This document shows positions 25,173 through 34,650 of a stretch of DNA of 64,000 bases, piece after piece. The first letter of the stretch is position 1; each line of letters begins with the position of its first letter. The notes beneath the pieces were generated by a model. The model made no database searches and was not told the origin of the DNA. It saw only the letters and a list, made by a program, of their open reading frames with translations. Source of the stretch: Erysipelotrichaceae bacterium. GTDB taxonomy: Bacteria > Bacillota_I > Bacilli_A > Erysipelotrichales > Erysipelotrichaceae. The translations under genes were made by a program, and so were the position numbers. The DNA lies in contig JAFRBQ010000008.1 of assembly GCA_017404785.1 (NCBI GenBank), forward strand, positions 168,212 to 232,211, written 5' to 3'.

Positions 25173-26225
25173 ATGGATATGGAAAAGAAAAAAGAATTTA
25201 TCATTAATGTTGTTTATATTGCACTGATCTTTGCGATCGTCTATTTATGCGTCAATTATCTGGTTGGCCTGCTGTTTCCTTTTATCATGGGCTTTATTTT
25301 TGCGACAGCTTCCGTAAGGATAAACAGAAGGTTCTTCAAGGACGACAAGACGCTGCACCGCGTCCTGACACTGATCATCATCTATCTTCTGATCATTCTG
25401 GTCATAAGCCTTCTGGTCGGACTCGGTGTAAACAAGATCGGCGATTTCTTAAGCAATCTGCCTAACTTCTACAAGAACACCTTTGAACCTTATCTTGAAA
25501 GTATTGAACAGAGCCTTTATCAGCTCAATCATAATCTGCCTGTCGATATCTCTTCCTACATCGACAATCTGACTGACAATCTGTTTGACAATCTGCGTGC
25601 GATCCTTTCGTCTTTCTCAGGTGTCATTGTCAATATTACGAAATCGACTATTACCGGTGTACCTAGTTTTCTGGTCTCAGTCCTACTGACGATCATAACC
25701 TCGTTTTATATCATCAGCGACTACGAAGGCCTCACAAAGTGGTTCATGGATAATCTGCCTGAAAAGGCGATGCCGATATTCCTTGAGATCAAGGATTTCT
25801 TTGAGAATGTCCTGCTCAAGATCCTGAGTGCCTATTCAACGATCCTGGGCATCACCTTTGTCGAGTTGACCATCGGCTTGACGATCATCGGCGTATCCAA
25901 TTCACCGATGTGGGCTTTTCTGATTGCCTTCCTCGATATCCTTCCGGTATTGGGTGTCGGTACCGTTCTGATTCCCTGGGGCATCACTTCGATCATCACC
26001 GGCAATGTCGCCATGGGCATTGAACTACTGGTACTGTACGTGATCATCACGATCATCAGACAGATCATTGAACCGCACATGGTAGGTGCCAACCTCGGAT
26101 TACATCCTCTGGCAACACTTATCTCCATGATCGTCGGCCTGAGGATGTTCGGTGCGATCGGCATGTTTGGTTTACCTATGGCTCTGGCGTTTTTCTACAA
26201 CCGGAGCAAATCAGCACAACAATAA
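25173..26225 (+). CDS. AI-2E family transporter (YtvI-like)
   Basis: The product has 350 residues with about eight membrane helices. Family features are the long soluble loop (residues ~95-150), SFYIISDYEGL, and the C-terminal PHMVGANLGLHPLATLISMIVGLRMFGAIGMFGLPMAL block. Members export small molecules or act as Na+/H+ exchangers; the substrate is unknown. A second ATG two codons later is also possible. TAGAAT lies four bases before the first ATG. Confidence 0.9.
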   Translation: MDMEKKKEFIINVVYIALIFAIVYLCVNYLVGLLFPFIMGFIFATASVRINRRFFKDDKTLHRVLTLIIIYLLIILVISLLVGLGVNKIGDFLSNLPNFYKNTFEPYLESIEQSLYQLNHNLPVDISSYIDNLTDNLFDNLRAILSSFSGVIVNITKSTITGVPSFLVSVLLTIITSFYIISDYEGLTKWFMDNLPEKAMPIFLEIKDFFENVLLKILSAYSTILGITFVELTIGLTIIGVSNSPMWAFLIAFLDILPVLGVGTVLIPWGITSIITGNVAMGIELLVLYVIITIIRQIIEPHMVGANLGLHPLATLISMIVGLRMFGAIGMFGLPMALAFFYNRSKSAQQ

Positions 26226-26250
26226 ATCTTTTTGATATATAATATCATTT

Positions 26251-26910
26251 ATGAAAATTATCAATCTGCTTACAGATTCTTTTTTGAAGATACTGCTTCC
26301 TGGAATCAGGGTGACGATCCCGCTGACTGTCATCAGCTTTTCGCTGGCAATGGTCATCGGCATCCTCGTCGCTTTTGTCCAGTTCGCGAATATCAGAGTG
26401 CTCAAACAGCTGGCACGTTTCTATATCTGGGTCATCAGAGGAACGCCATTGCTGATCCAGCTGTTTGTCGTCTTCTATGGTCTGCCTAGTGTCGGCGTCA
26501 TCATCGATCCGTTCCCGGCAGCTGTCATCGTCTTCTCGATCAATGAGGGAGCCTATTCAGCCGAAACGATCAGAGGCGCTTTGGAAGCTGTACCGAAAGG
26601 TCAGATCGAAGCCGGTTACTGTTCAGGACTCAATTTTGTTCAGATCATGTGGCACATCGTACTGCCACAGGCTTTAAGGATGGCTTTCCCATCTCTGGCC
26701 AATGCGCTGATCGCGATGGTCAAGTCTACATCTTTGGCTGCCAATATCACGGTCATGGAGATGTTCATGGTCACCCAGCAGATCGTTGCCAGGACCTATG
26801 AAGCTCTGGCGCTGTATCTTGAACTGGCCTTCATTTATCTGATGTTTTCGACTGTGCTTACAAGGTTACAGACCTATCTAGAAAAAAGAATGAATACCAG
26901 AGGTGCTTAA
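26251..26910 (+). CDS. Polar amino acid ABC transporter permease
   Basis: The product has 219 residues. It is a His/Glu/Gln/Arg-type permease: LPGIRVTIPLTVISF at the N terminus, WVIRGTPLLIQLFVVFYGLP, and the EAA loop EAGYCSGLNFVQIMWHIVLPQALR that docks the ATPase. Five membrane helices are visible. TATAAT lies seven bases before the ATG and there is no ribosome site. It is the first gene of a permease-ATPase-binding protein operon. Confidence 0.94.
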   Translation: MKIINLLTDSFLKILLPGIRVTIPLTVISFSLAMVIGILVAFVQFANIRVLKQLARFYIWVIRGTPLLIQLFVVFYGLPSVGVIIDPFPAAVIVFSINEGAYSAETIRGALEAVPKGQIEAGYCSGLNFVQIMWHIVLPQALRMAFPSLANALIAMVKSTSLAANITVMEMFMVTQQIVARTYEALALYLELAFIYLMFSTVLTRLQTYLEKRMNTRGA

Positions 26911-26911
26911 G

Positions 26912-27661
26912 ATGATCGAGATTAAAGGTATAAGAAAAAGCTTTGGAGATCTTGAGGTACTTAAGGGCCTCGATCTGAATATTGAAAAAGGCGACGTTGT
27001 AGCCATACTTGGTCCTTCAGGTTCAGGAAAGACGACATTGCTCAGATGTCTCAACTTCTTGGAGAAGGCCGATGAGGGAACAATGATCTTTGACGGTCAG
27101 GAATTTGATATGCATTCGGCATCGCGCAAGACGATCCATGAGATCAGAATCAAGACATCCTTCGTCTTCCAACAGTTCAATCTTTTTTCCAACAAGACCG
27201 TGCTGGAAAATGTCACACTGGGACTGACAGTTGCCCGAAAGATGGATAAACACAAGGCTGAAGAGATAGGCAAGAACCTGTTAGACAAGGTCGGATTATC
27301 CGACAAGTATGAAGCCTATCCCAACCAGCTTTCCGGCGGCCAGCAGCAGCGTGTCGGTATCGCCAGAGCCCTGGCTACCGATCCCGAAATCATCTACTTT
27401 GATGAGCCTACCAGCGCTCTGGACCCGGAACTGATCGGCGAAGTACTGGCTGTCATCAAGGAACTGGCTGATGAAGGGATGACGATGCTGGTAGTGACCC
27501 ACGAGATGAACTTTGCGAAACATGTTTCCAAGAAGGTCATCTTCATGGATGAAGGCAACATCATTGCCTCAATGCCAACGGAACAGTTCTTCAATGAACA
27601 GAAGAATGAAAGAATCAGGAATTTTATTAAGAGTATAGAACATAAAGGAGAACAGAAATGA
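26912..27661 (+). CDS. Polar amino acid ABC transporter ATPase
   Basis: The product has 249 residues. Walker A is GPSGSGKTT, the Q-loop FVFQQFNLF, the signature LSGGQQQRVGIARALA, Walker B EIIYFDEPTSALDPE and the switch His TVVTHE-like (VVTHEMNF). The start MIEIKGIRK was chosen because AGAGG precedes it and the upstream GTG overlaps the permease stop. The downstream gene overlaps by four bases. Confidence 0.96.
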   Translation: MIEIKGIRKSFGDLEVLKGLDLNIEKGDVVAILGPSGSGKTTLLRCLNFLEKADEGTMIFDGQEFDMHSASRKTIHEIRIKTSFVFQQFNLFSNKTVLENVTLGLTVARKMDKHKAEEIGKNLLDKVGLSDKYEAYPNQLSGGQQQRVGIARALATDPEIIYFDEPTSALDPELIGEVLAVIKELADEGMTMLVVTHEMNFAKHVSKKVIFMDEGNIIASMPTEQFFNEQKNERIRNFIKSIEHKGEQK

Positions 27662-28455
27662 AAAAGATTATTACAGTATTGCTCAGCTTATTTATTTTAT
27701 GTGCCTGCTCAGGCGGTGGTGAAAAACCGGCTGAAGAAAGCAAGTCCGAACTTGATCTGATCAGGGAAAACGGTAAGATCATCGTTGCGATGGAAGGCAC
27801 ATGGCAGCCATTCACCTATCACAATGAACAGGGTGAACTGGTTGGTTTCGATGTTGAAGTTGCAAAGTATATCGCTGACTACATCGGTGTTGAAGTTGAA
27901 TATGTTGAAGGCGAATGGGACGGCTTACTGATGGGCGTCGCTTCCGGCAGATATGACATGCTAGTAAACGGTGTCGGTGCTACGGATGAAAGAAAAGAGA
28001 CTTATGACTTCTCTGATGCCTATGCCTATGACAGATCAGTTGTCATGGTCAAGGCCGACAACGAAGACATCAAATCACTTGATGACCTCAATGGCAAGGT
28101 CACAGCCAACACGATCTCTTCTACCTATGCCGCTATCGCTGAAGAACACGGCGCAACGGTACATGGCGTCGATGATCTGACTCAGACTATCGAACTGCTC
28201 AAGCAGGGCAGAGTTGATGCCACATTGAATGCCGAAGTCGTCTATGGCGACTACGTCAAGACTACTGGCGATACCGATGTCAAGATCGCCTGCTACACAG
28301 GAATCACGCAGGACATCGCGATCCCGATGAAGAAGGGTTCAAGCGAACTGGTCAAGGTCGTCAACGAAGCGATAGCCAAGGCCAGAACCGATGGTACTCT
28401 GAAGGCCCTTTCTGAAAAATACTTCGGTACAGATATCACAACCAAGCAGGACTAG
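27658..28455 (+). CDS. Amino acid ABC transporter substrate-binding lipoprotein
   Basis: The product has 265 residues. The signal peptide ends in the lipobox LCACS, so the Cys near residue 18 would be lipidated. The mature domain is a family 3 solute-binding protein: IIVAMEGTWQPFTYHNEQGELVGFDVEVAKYIADYIG, then GVGATDERKETYDFSDAY. These usually bind Gln, Glu, His, Arg or cystine; the exact ligand cannot be read. The stop codon sits in the loop of the terminator. Confidence 0.95.
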   Translation: MKKIITVLLSLFILCACSGGGEKPAEESKSELDLIRENGKIIVAMEGTWQPFTYHNEQGELVGFDVEVAKYIADYIGVEVEYVEGEWDGLLMGVASGRYDMLVNGVGATDERKETYDFSDAYAYDRSVVMVKADNEDIKSLDDLNGKVTANTISSTYAAIAEEHGATVHGVDDLTQTIELLKQGRVDATLNAEVVYGDYVKTTGDTDVKIACYTGITQDIAIPMKKGSSELVKVVNEAIAKARTDGTLKALSEKYFGTDITTKQD

Positions 28456-28468
28456 TTCCTGCTTTTTT
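28445..28468 (+). terminator. Terminator of the amino acid ABC operon
   Basis: AGCAGGA pairs with TCCTGCT around the loop CTAGT, followed by T6. The stop codon TAG (28453-28455) lies inside the loop. Confidence 0.85.
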
Positions 28469-28515
28469 ATTGCCTTTGATCAAATTATAAAGTTTACAGA
28501 TTATGGTAAATTATC

Positions 28516-28545
28516 TTCAACAATCAGCAGAAGAAAGTTTATAAT
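28516..28545 (+). promoter_or_regulatory. Promoter of the YwaF-like gene
   Basis: TTCAAC (28516-28521), an 18-base spacer and TATAAT (28540-28545); AAGGGAG precedes ATG 28581. Confidence 0.6.
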
Positions 28546-28580
28546 TATTACAAGATCATTATTCAAGGGAGAATAAATTT

Positions 28581-29345
28581 ATGTTTTCTGTTCAACATTT
28601 TATCTGGCTGGGTATCTGTCTTGTTTTATTCATATGTGCAATCATGCTGTACCAGAAGAAAAAGCCAAGTCTGAACAAGGTTCTTGATATCTGTATCATC
28701 ATCTGTGTCCTGTCGGAAGTCACAAAGGTATTGAGTGTTCTGGAAATGGTCCCATCAGCCAATGGTGAGATCATGAGACCATATATACCGATGAACCATC
28801 TGCCTTTGCATATGTGTTCGATCGATATCATCCTCATCTATCTGGCCCGCCATACCAAAAACCCCGAGACCAGAGAAAATCTCCTGGCTTATCTTTATCC
28901 GACATGTCTCTATGGTTCTTTGTTGGCCCTGGCCATGCCTTCGATCTTTACGACCAGTATCAGTGTCGACCAGGCCTTCACTCATCCGATGGCTTATCAG
29001 TTCTTCATCTATCATACGATGATCGGTTCTCTGTCAGCCTTTATCGTCATGTCCAAAGAGATCAAATGGGAAATGAAACATTATCTCAATTCCCTGAAAT
29101 ATCTGTTCCTCATGGGCTTTGTTTCGATCTATATCAACTCCATGCTGGCATCACCGACTTATGTTGATGGCAAGTTGATCTCGGTCGATTTCTGGCCAAA
29201 CTTCTTCTTTACCTATAACAATCCTTTGAATATCAAAATGACGACAATGACACACTGGTATATCTATATGGCGATCGTCATTGTACTGGCTGTTGTACTT
29301 ACCGCCATCTGTTTCTATCCGCTGATCAGAAAGAAGAAAGCATAA
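28581..29345 (+). CDS. YwaF-family integral membrane protein
   Basis: The product has 254 residues with about seven membrane helices. The pattern IPMNHLPLHMCSIDIILIYLA, with conserved His and Cys, and the late HPMAYQFFIYHTMIGSLSAF and MTHWYIYMAIVIVLAVVL segments match the YwaF/TIGR02206 family. The biochemical role of the family is not established. It is monocistronic. Confidence 0.85.
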   Translation: MFSVQHFIWLGICLVLFICAIMLYQKKKPSLNKVLDICIIICVLSEVTKVLSVLEMVPSANGEIMRPYIPMNHLPLHMCSIDIILIYLARHTKNPETRENLLAYLYPTCLYGSLLALAMPSIFTTSISVDQAFTHPMAYQFFIYHTMIGSLSAFIVMSKEIKWEMKHYLNSLKYLFLMGFVSIYINSMLASPTYVDGKLISVDFWPNFFFTYNNPLNIKMTTMTHWYIYMAIVIVLAVVLTAICFYPLIRKKKA

Positions 29346-29362
29346 AAACAATATAAAAAAAG

Positions 29363-29385
29363 AAAGAGCGGTCAATCCGCTCTTT
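29363..29385. terminator. Bidirectional terminator
   Basis: AAAGAGCGG pairs with CCGCTCTTT around TCAAT, with T runs on both strands. The stop of the minus-strand reductase lies in the loop. Confidence 0.85.
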
Positions 29386-30547
29386 TTGCTGCTTCTTCTC
29401 TTTGTTTTGAGATATCTTTCCAGGATGGGATCGTTTCGATGATCCTGGTCATATCCTTCATTATGAATGGAATATCGATCTTCTGTGGGCAGATCGAAGC
29501 ACAGGCTCCGCAGCCGATGCATGCAGAAGGTAGAGAATTCTCATCAACAGTATCAAGCCACATGATCGCATTGGTGCTAGGCATCATCTTGATCTCGTTG
29601 TAGGTTGCGATCATCTCCGGAATAGAAATGGACATCGGACAGCCTTCAGTGCAATAGCGGCACTTTGTACAAGGCACCGAATCCTTAAGCTTCTCGGCGA
29701 TCCTGTAGAGAAGTTCACATTCTTCATCATTTAAAGGATTATTTCTGTTGAAAGTATCGATGTTTTCCTTCAGCTGTTTGAAGTTTGACATACCGGAAAG
29801 GATGACGGCTGAACCAGGCTTGCTTAAAAGGAAATTGAATGCCCAGTCGACCGGTGTATCATCAGACCTGTATACCTTAAGCTTTTCTTCATCTTCTTTA
29901 TCAAGGGTGGCTAATTTACCGCCTCTTAGCGGCTCCATGACCATGAATGGAATATTGTGTTTTCTAAGCAGTTCAACTTTCCTGTCGGCTTCCTGCAGTG
30001 ACCAGTCAAGATAATTGAGCTGGATCTGACAGAAATCAAAAAGTCCCGGATGGTCATCAAGGAATTTTTCAAGATTCTCCGCTTTGGCATGGCTGGAGAA
30101 ACCAAGATATCTGATCCTTCCTGCTTCCTTCTGTTTTACAAAATAATCGATGATGCCCCATTTAGGATCTTCATAGACATTGATCGAATTCTCATAGACA
30201 TTGTGTAACAGATAGAAATCAAAATAATCGACACCGGTCTTCTTCAGCTGTTTTTCAAAGATCTCATCCGGATGGTATTCACTGGCTATCTGATGTCCGG
30301 GATACTTGTCGGCCAGATAGAATGAATCACGCGGATATCTTTTCAGGGCCTTGCCGATGACGATCTCGGATTTTCCTTCGTGATACGGATAGGCGGTATC
30401 AAAATAGTTGATGCCGTTTTCGATGGCGTAATCGACCATTCTGAAGACCTCATCTTCATCGATGCTTTTATCTTCCTTTATTGGAAGTCTCATGCATCCC
30501 AAGCCAAGCTTTGACAGTTTGATATCCTTAAAATCAGAATAGATCAT
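29372..30547 (-). CDS. Aldo/keto reductase with C-terminal 4Fe-4S ferredoxin domain
   Basis: The product has 391 residues. The barrel has NYFDTAYPYHEGKSE, LADKYP and FYLLHNVYE. The tail carries CTKCRYCTEGCPMSI and CIGCGACASICPQKID, two cluster-binding Cys sets. This layout is common in anaerobes, where electrons may come from ferredoxin as well as NADPH. The substrate is unknown. Its ATG overlaps the stop of the aminotransferase-like gene by one base, so both are cotranscribed. Confidence 0.93.
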   Translation of the reverse strand: MIYSDFKDIKLSKLGLGCMRLPIKEDKSIDEDEVFRMVDYAIENGINYFDTAYPYHEGKSEIVIGKALKRYPRDSFYLADKYPGHQIASEYHPDEIFEKQLKKTGVDYFDFYLLHNVYENSINVYEDPKWGIIDYFVKQKEAGRIRYLGFSSHAKAENLEKFLDDHPGLFDFCQIQLNYLDWSLQEADRKVELLRKHNIPFMVMEPLRGGKLATLDKEDEEKLKVYRSDDTPVDWAFNFLLSKPGSAVILSGMSNFKQLKENIDTFNRNNPLNDEECELLYRIAEKLKDSVPCTKCRYCTEGCPMSISIPEMIATYNEIKMMPSTNAIMWLDTVDENSLPSACIGCGACASICPQKIDIPFIMKDMTRIIETIPSWKDISKQREEAAKRAD

Positions 30548-31698
30548 TATTCTACTATTCCTTTCAATGCCTTAACGGCTTTTCTGATATTCTTCATGGA
30601 AGTGGCCAGATTGATTCTGACCCAGTTGTTGTATTTCGGATCGAAAGTTTCGCCCTCATTAAACAACAGGGAACATTTGTTGATCAGATACTTGGCTGCC
30701 GATTTTTCTTTGTTGTATTTACCGATATTGACGAAGATCAGATAGGAACCTTCAAGATTGCTTATCTCAAAATATGGACTCAGTTCCTTATAGAAATACT
30801 GATAGTTTTCAAATACGACATTGCACAGACTGTCAAGCCACTTCTCACCATAGATGTAGTTGTAGTAGGTAGGAAGAGCGTTGAAGACATTGACTGATCC
30901 TGTATGATGATCCTGCTGGTAGGCAACGAACCTGTTGAAGAGTTTCCTGTTTGGAATGATCACATGGCAATGTGAGAAGACAGCCAGGGAGAAACTCTTG
31001 GATGCTGCAACCAGTGAGATGATATCGTTCTGATATTTCTTTAAAGCAAGAGATGGAATGAACTGCTGATCAGGCATGATGATATCGGAGTGGACTTCAT
31101 CGGACAGTATCAGCACATGATACTTGTGGCACAGATCGAATAATTCCTCCAGTTCACCTTTTTTGAAGACACGGCCGACCGGGTTGTGCGGTGAACACAG
31201 CATCAGCATTTTTATCTTGCCGCTTTTGAATTTTCTTTCAATGGCCTTGTAGTCAAAAGTGAAGAAGCCTTCATTATCGATCATGCTTACTTCGACGACC
31301 TTGCGGCCGCATTGTTTTATGGAAGCCTTGAAAGGCGGATAAAGAGGGGTATTGATGAGGATACAGTCGCCTTTTTCAGTCAAAGAATAGATGACCTGAT
31401 ACATGGCATCGACTGCACCCTTGCTGAAACGGATGGTATCTCTTTTATATTCGACATTGTTTCTTTTCTTATGCCAGTTGATGAAGACATCATAGTAGTC
31501 TTCCGGCAGATTGCCATAGCCGTAATCGCCTGTTTCAATGAATTCCCTGAGTTTTTCGATGACTCTTTCATCATCCTTGAAATCCATGTCTGCGATCCAC
31601 ATTGGCAGGCATTTCAGTTTTCTTCCTCTTTGCCATTTGATGGTATCGCTCTTGGTGCGATCAATGTAGTATTTTTCTGTAAATGTTTTTGTGTCCAT
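30547..31698 (-). CDS. PatB/MalY-type PLP-dependent C-S lyase or aminotransferase
   Basis: The product has 383 residues with fold type I PLP binding. Typical segments are MWIADMDFK at the N terminus, CSPHNPVGRVF, ILSDEVHSDI (Asp that binds the PLP nitrogen) and VAASKSFSLAV with the Schiff-base Lys. PatB/MalY members cleave cystathionine or cysteine conjugates. The start was set at the second ATG (MDTKTF), because GGGAG lies six bases upstream, while the first ATG abuts the site. It is the first gene of a two-gene operon with the ferredoxin-type reductase. Confidence 0.92.
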   Translation of the reverse strand: MDTKTFTEKYYIDRTKSDTIKWQRGRKLKCLPMWIADMDFKDDERVIEKLREFIETGDYGYGNLPEDYYDVFINWHKKRNNVEYKRDTIRFSKGAVDAMYQVIYSLTEKGDCILINTPLYPPFKASIKQCGRKVVEVSMIDNEGFFTFDYKAIERKFKSGKIKMLMLCSPHNPVGRVFKKGELEELFDLCHKYHVLILSDEVHSDIIMPDQQFIPSLALKKYQNDIISLVAASKSFSLAVFSHCHVIIPNRKLFNRFVAYQQDHHTGSVNVFNALPTYYNYIYGEKWLDSLCNVVFENYQYFYKELSPYFEISNLEGSYLIFVNIGKYNKEKSAAKYLINKCSLLFNEGETFDPKYNNWVRINLATSMKNIRKAVKALKGIVE

Positions 31699-31734
31699 AT
31701 TCATCTCCCTTTAACAAAATTATAGAATATAAGC

Positions 31735-32442
31735 ATGGAAGTAACATACAATTGTTGGCACGGATGCCATAGAAAATCGGAAGGCTGCAGGCATTGCTAC
31801 GTCTATCGGCGAGATGAATCGATAGGCAAGGATGCCAACATCGTATACAAGACCAGAAGTTTTACGATGCCCATCGCAAGAAAGAGGAATGGTGAGTATA
31901 AGTATCCTTCAGGAACGGAATTCATGATGTGTTTTTCTTCGGATTTCTTCATTGAGGAAGCCGATGAATGGCGCAAGGATGTCCTTTCTTTCATAAAGGA
32001 AAGAAGTGACTGCAATTTCATGTGCATAACCAAAAGACCGGAAAGAATAAAGGAATGTATTGAAGATCTTAGATCCTACGATAATCTGTACATCTACTGT
32101 ACGATGGAGAACCAGAAACGTTTTGATGAAAGATGTCCGATCTATCTTGATCTCGATCTTAAGGAAAAGGGCGTTATGATCGAACCGATGCTGGAAAGGA
32201 TCGATATGAGCAGATATATCGACAGGATAGATCTGGTAACAGTGGGTGGTGAATCAGGAGCAGATGCCAGAGTCCTTGATTTTGAATGGGTCAAGGATAT
32301 CAGGATGCAATGTAAAAAGGCACATGTCAGATTCCATTTTCATCAGACAGGTGCCAGAATTATCGTCAACAATAAGCTATATAATATACCACGCAGAATG
32401 CAGCACATTCAGGCCAGAAAGGCGTTCAAGGATCAGTATTGA
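31735..32442 (+). CDS. DUF5131 / phage Gp37-Gp68-like protein
   Basis: The product has 235 residues. The N terminus has NCWHGCHRKSEGCRHCYVYR, a Cys cluster like the radical-SAM-related DUF5131 family. The middle includes CITKRPERI and the end GGESGADARVLDFEWVKDIRMQC. Members are found in phages and bacteria; their reaction is not established. TAGAAT lies six bases before the ATG and there is no ribosome site. It converges with the DJ-1 gene, overlapping by 10 bases. Confidence 0.85.
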   Translation: MEVTYNCWHGCHRKSEGCRHCYVYRRDESIGKDANIVYKTRSFTMPIARKRNGEYKYPSGTEFMMCFSSDFFIEEADEWRKDVLSFIKERSDCNFMCITKRPERIKECIEDLRSYDNLYIYCTMENQKRFDERCPIYLDLDLKEKGVMIEPMLERIDMSRYIDRIDLVTVGGESGADARVLDFEWVKDIRMQCKKAHVRFHFHQTGARIIVNNKLYNIPRRMQHIQARKAFKDQY

Positions 32443-32960
32443 ATCTTGTTAAGGACTTCCTTGGCCTTTTCTTCACTGACCAGGTTCTTGATGATCAGAT
32501 AGGAAAATTCAAAGGCAGCGCCAAGACCTTTTCCGGTAATGAATTTTCCATCCTGCACAGCTTTTTCATTTTCCGGAACAAGTCCGTTTTCAAAACCAGG
32601 GAAGCAGATGAATTTCCGGTTATCCAGTAATCCCTTGTGGATCAGGATCGAAGGAGCGGCACAAATGGCACAGACATATTTGTCCTGTTTTACAAAAAGA
32701 TCGATCAGATCCTGAACTCTCTGGTCGTTTTCAAGATTCAGCGTTCCAGACATGCCTCCTGGAAGGATCAGGCATTCATATTCAGCCGGATCGATTTCAT
32801 CGATGTTTCTGTGAGGCATAAAGGTCAGCTTATGGGAAGAAGTGATCTGATCATTGAGTCCGACCAGCTCAACTTCGATACCGGCTCTGAACAGAAGATC
32901 ATAGGTCACAAGAGCTTCGCACTCTTCCAAACCGTCGCTTACGATTATCATTGTTTTCAT
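32433..32960 (-). CDS. DJ-1/PfpI family protein
   Basis: The product has 175 residues. The DJ-1 nucleophile Cys sits in VCAICAAPSILIHKG near residue 102, the conserved Glu in GLEECEAL near residue 13, and LILPGGMSGTLNL is the family strand. DJ-1-like proteins act as deglycase or thiamine-related and stress proteins, and a specific role cannot be assigned. The start MKTMIIVSDG follows AGGAG by nine bases; an upstream ATG at 33005 lacks a site. Confidence 0.9.
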   Translation of the reverse strand: MKTMIIVSDGLEECEALVTYDLLFRAGIEVELVGLNDQITSSHKLTFMPHRNIDEIDPAEYECLILPGGMSGTLNLENDQRVQDLIDLFVKQDKYVCAICAAPSILIHKGLLDNRKFICFPGFENGLVPENEKAVQDGKFITGKGLGAAFEFSYLIIKNLVSEEKAKEVLNKIQY

Positions 32961-33036
32961 AGTTTTATTCTCCTGGCTTTCTGCAAGCTTTATCTTCCTT
33001 TTCATTATAAGGGAAAATTGTAGTAAAATTGTGAGT

Positions 33037-34566
33037 ATGAAAAAGATTATGAATCTCTATGAAAGCTGTAAAACCCCGATCCGCGTAGCCTATGTCGGAT
33101 TCCTGCTCATAGCTTTCGGCTTTCTGATTCAGAACGAAAGTGTCAATGTCTTCTATACTTTCCGTTCAAATATCATCCTGTTTTTAGCGGAACTTTTCCT
33201 GAGGATAGGCGAGCTCATCATCATGAACCTGCCGATCATCTTCATGCTTAATATCGTCTGCAAGCGTGCCAACAATGCCTCACCGGTCGTCATGGCTCTG
33301 GTAGGCTATTTTGTCTTTGTCGTGACAACGATGCTGTTTGCCAACCAGTCCATGAACAGCCAGGCCTATTCAACAGGCTTTGGCGTCAACTCGATCTTCA
33401 ATATCCCGACCGGAAGCAGACTGCCTCTGGAGACCGGAATGATCGGTTCGATCATGGTCGCCTATGCTACCAGAGTCGCTTTCATCCTTTCAAGACACAG
33501 AAGCAGTTTTTCGATCACCAACATCTTTTCCAAGGATAGTGCCGGGATCGTCTACAACTTCATCTTCTGCTTCATACTGGGCATAGCCGTATCCTACGTC
33601 TATCCGTTCTTTTTCTCGTATTTACAAAGAGGTATCCGTTTCATCAGTGCTGATCTGATGGATCCGTTAAGGATCGGTGCATATTCGGTTGTTGATCGCA
33701 TGCTTTCGATCGTTGGTCTCAACAACATCATCAGATATCCGTTCTGGTATACTTCAGCCGGCGGTTCATATTCAAACTCTTTAACCGGGCAAAGCGTTCT
33801 GGGTGATGTCAATATCTGGGCCTATCTTAGAAACTCCAATGCGAGCTATGTAGGTGCAGGAAGATTCATCACACCGTTTTATATCATAAACATGTTTATG
33901 ATCCCGGCTTTCTTCTTAGGAACATTATTATCGATGTCCGATGTCAGACAGAGAAATGGCTTCATGGTCATATTTATTGCGGGTATTCTCTTATCGATCA
34001 TTGCCGGCAATCCTTTGCCTACGGAACTGCTGATGCTGACGACATCGCCATTCCTGCTTGTTGCCTATCTTGTTCTGGTAGGCCTGGTCTCAGGAACACT
34101 GGTCAATTTTGAAGCCTTCCTGGGCTTTTCGAGTAAAATAACCAATACGACGATCGCCATGCCGGGAAGCTTTGCGGATTTCATCATCAATATCCGTAAC
34201 GCCTCTTTATCTTCTTCGATCAGGATCATTCTTATCGTTGGTGTGATCGCTTTTGTGGCCATGTTTGCCCTGACGATGTTCTATTACCGTTTCATCGCTT
34301 TTGATTTCACCAACAGTGGTACAGGCAAGCAGACAATCAGAAATATCATTGCGGCAGCAGGCGGCAGGGACAATATCATCAATGCCGGTTCGGGTCTGTT
34401 TTCTTTGAATATCGATATCCGTGATCCGGAGAAGATCTCGATCGAAAAGATCCATGAGATCGGCATCAGAAAGGTATTGGAAACTAGACATGGCCTGAGT
34501 TTTGAACTTGGAACTTCAAGCTATGGCGCAGCCAGAGCCATAAACAGGGAAATAGGCAGAAAATAG
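33037..34566 (+). CDS. PTS EIIC-like permease with a cysteine-less EIIB-like domain
   Basis: The product has 509 residues. Residues ~1-420 form the EIIC membrane part (10 or so helices) with FNIPTGSRLPLETGMIGSI-like and PFWYTSAGGSY segments of glucose-superfamily EIIC. The C-terminal ~85 residues align with EIIB (IRNIIAAAGGRDNIINAGSGLFSLNIDIRDP). There, the phosphorylated Cys (normally in DxCxTRLR) is gone, replaced by AGSGLFS. Phosphotransfer by this domain is therefore unlikely. It may work with another EIIB or act as a sensor. No EIIA or HPr is in the window. ATG 33037 is preferred over GTG 33031; TAAAAT lies seven bases upstream. Confidence 0.82.
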   Translation: MKKIMNLYESCKTPIRVAYVGFLLIAFGFLIQNESVNVFYTFRSNIILFLAELFLRIGELIIMNLPIIFMLNIVCKRANNASPVVMALVGYFVFVVTTMLFANQSMNSQAYSTGFGVNSIFNIPTGSRLPLETGMIGSIMVAYATRVAFILSRHRSSFSITNIFSKDSAGIVYNFIFCFILGIAVSYVYPFFFSYLQRGIRFISADLMDPLRIGAYSVVDRMLSIVGLNNIIRYPFWYTSAGGSYSNSLTGQSVLGDVNIWAYLRNSNASYVGAGRFITPFYIINMFMIPAFFLGTLLSMSDVRQRNGFMVIFIAGILLSIIAGNPLPTELLMLTTSPFLLVAYLVLVGLVSGTLVNFEAFLGFSSKITNTTIAMPGSFADFIINIRNASLSSSIRIILIVGVIAFVAMFALTMFYYRFIAFDFTNSGTGKQTIRNIIAAAGGRDNIINAGSGLFSLNIDIRDPEKISIEKIHEIGIRKVLETRHGLSFELGTSSYGAARAINREIGRK

Positions 34567-34590
34567 CTTAAACCGATATATTTCCTCTTG

Positions 34591-34619
34591 TTGACATTTA
34601 CCTCAATATTGTCTAAAAT
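34591..34619 (+). promoter_or_regulatory. rpmH promoter
   Basis: A consensus TTGACA (34591-34596), a 17-base spacer and TAAAAT (34614-34619). This is the strongest -35 box seen in the window, as expected for a ribosomal protein operon. Confidence 0.88.
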
Positions 34620-34650
34620 TGAATAGTATTTTGAGGAAAGGTGGCATATT

